Origin: Gp7-AA10 sp041483175
Lineage (GTDB): Bacteria; Acidobacteriota; Thermoanaerobaculia; Gp7-AA8
NCBI GenBank assembly: GCA_041483175.1
Contig: JBGPFD010000087.1
Span: 1-13,206, forward strand
Reading direction: 5' to 3'
Length of the DNA: 13,206 nucleotides
The translations under genes and the position numbers were made by a program. Positions 12,545 to 13,206 of the stretch are shown piece by piece (positions within the stretch are counted from its first letter, which is position 1; each line of letters begins with the position of its first letter). The notes beneath the pieces are model-generated. The model had not been told where the DNA came from, did not search any database, and worked only from the letters and a program-made list of their open reading frames with translations.

Positions 12545-13206
12545 GTGCTTTCCGCATCTGCCACAACAGATGGCTCAGGTGATCGCGCCGCGAGTCGCCG
12601 GTGGTGACGATCAGCAATTTCGTGATCTTTAGCTCCAGCGGGTCGGTGTAGAGCAGGATCAGCATTTCCCGGACGAAGCTGGTGTTGAGCGTGATGTCGT
12701 TGTCGGTCCCGACGCCGAGGCTTAACCCCTTCTTCTCCCACCACGAAAAGGGATGATCGCCGTACTCGGCGAGCGCGCCGGTGAGCTTCTTGTTCGACGA
12801 CGGAAGCGAGACCAGCGTCAGACGCTTGTCGATCATCCGGTTGAGCACGTCGTGCTGGTAACGCTCGACCTCGCGCGCATGATGGAACTTCGTCTTGGTC
12901 GCCAGCGTCGCTTCTGATTCGTTGAGCGGCTCGCCACGCAGCAGCTTGTCGCGGATCTCTCCCCGCTCGCTCCAGTCCATGTCCATCAGCTCGGCGTGCT
13001 CACGGCTTCCGGCGCGCACCGCCTGGCTGTGCCGGTTGGCTCGCAACATGTTCTGCAGCAGGCCGTGAAAATAGAAATTCGGGTTGATGCCCAGGCTGAG
13101 CCCGTGCTCGATGGCTTCGACGTTCCAGATGTTCATGGCGTTGTCGACCGCCTGAATCCCCTGCCGCAGCGTGTTCCATGTCTCCCCGTGGTGGCTGCGC
13201 GTGCGA
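12540..13206 (-). CDS. Adenosine/AMP deaminase-like amidohydrolase, C-terminal part
   Basis: Only the last 221 residues are in the window; the frame runs off the right edge. An ATG at 13136 exists but is internal, because family motifs lie before it. Visible motifs in family order are HHGE (residues 5-8 of the fragment, matching HAGE with a metal-ligand His and the catalytic Glu), 'EAIEHG' with His34 (catalytic His), 'LPSSN', 'HPFSWWEKKGLSLGVGTDND' with the metal-ligand Asp168, and a C-terminal helical region. Family members hydrolytically deaminate adenosine, AMP or related purines using Zn2+. The usual TDD is TDN here. The gap between HG and SSN is about 100 residues instead of about 30, a large charged insertion. 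Substrate is therefore uncertain. The stop TAG lies inside the neighbouring palindromic repeat. Confidence 0.85.
   Translation of the reverse strand, partial: RTRSHHGETWNTLRQGIQAVDNAMNIWNVEAIEHGLSLGINPNFYFHGLLQNMLRANRHSQAVRAGSREHAELMDMDWSERGEIRDKLLRGEPLNESEATLATKTKFHHAREVERYQHDVLNRMIDKRLTLVSLPSSNKKLTGALAEYGDHPFSWWEKKGLSLGVGTDNDITLNTSFVREMLILLYTDPLELKITKLLIVTTGDSRRDHLSHLLWQMRKAL

Overview
This is a high-GC (about 60-65 % by eye), gene-dense bacterial chromosomal segment. The MFP/FtsX-type export genes point to a Gram-negative cell envelope. The phylum cannot be read with confidence. The short hairpin-forming intergenic repeats and the mixture of envelope and stress genes would fit an Acidobacteriota-like or other deep-branching soil lineage, but that is only an impression. 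I see no phage, transposase, CRISPR, tRNA or rRNA.

Layout. (1) Positions 137-2449, minus strand: a three-gene cluster transcribed leftwards, consisting of a DUF6064-like membrane protein, a tandem universal stress protein (USP) and a DUF542/hemerythrin-like protein related to the RIC (YtfE/ScdA) iron-centre repair family. (2) Positions 2450-2678: a divergent control region. It holds two dyads of the TGTGA-N6-TCACA (CRP/FNR superfamily) type and, on the minus strand, a pair of micro-ORFs leading into the DUF6064 start. (3) Positions 2679-9425, plus strand: a tightly packed four-gene operon (gaps of 1 nt, 3 nt and a 4-nt ATGA overlap) encoding a LolD/MacB-type ATPase, a double-FtsX permease, an HlyD-type adaptor and a P2A-type (Ca2+-ATPase-like) cation pump. 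(4) Positions 9367-10029, minus strand: a second, more degenerate DUF542/hemerythrin-like gene whose 3' end overlaps the pump gene tail-to-tail by 59 bp. (5) Positions 10175-10372, plus strand: a 65-aa YtxH-like small protein, divergent from gene 4 across another dyad-rich spacer. (6) Positions 10455-11606, minus strand: a site-2 protease (M50) with a C-terminal CBS pair. (7) Positions 11621-11747: a 39-bp tandem array of hairpin repeats. (8) Positions 11930-12469, plus strand: a small exported protein. (9) Positions 12482-12544: an inverted pair of palindromic repeats, followed by (10) the C-terminal part of an adenosine-deaminase-like amidohydrolase that runs off the right edge.

How the parts may work together (inference). 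Tandem USP, P2A cation ATPase and CBS-containing site-2 protease are the kinds of protein that occur together in hypoxia/dormancy regulons, such as the mycobacterial DosR regulon (Rv1996/Rv2623 USPs, CtpF, Rip3). Here they sit with two hemerythrin-fold proteins and CRP/FNR-like operators, so an energy-limitation, redox or NO response island is the most economical reading. The most unusual signals are three. Both RIC-like proteins have lost the N-terminal Cys-Cys pair and several di-iron ligands, by different substitutions. The repeats show compensatory base changes that preserve hairpins. A predicted envelope exporter is translationally coupled to a Ca2+-type pump. I do not see an obviously new defence or biosynthetic system.
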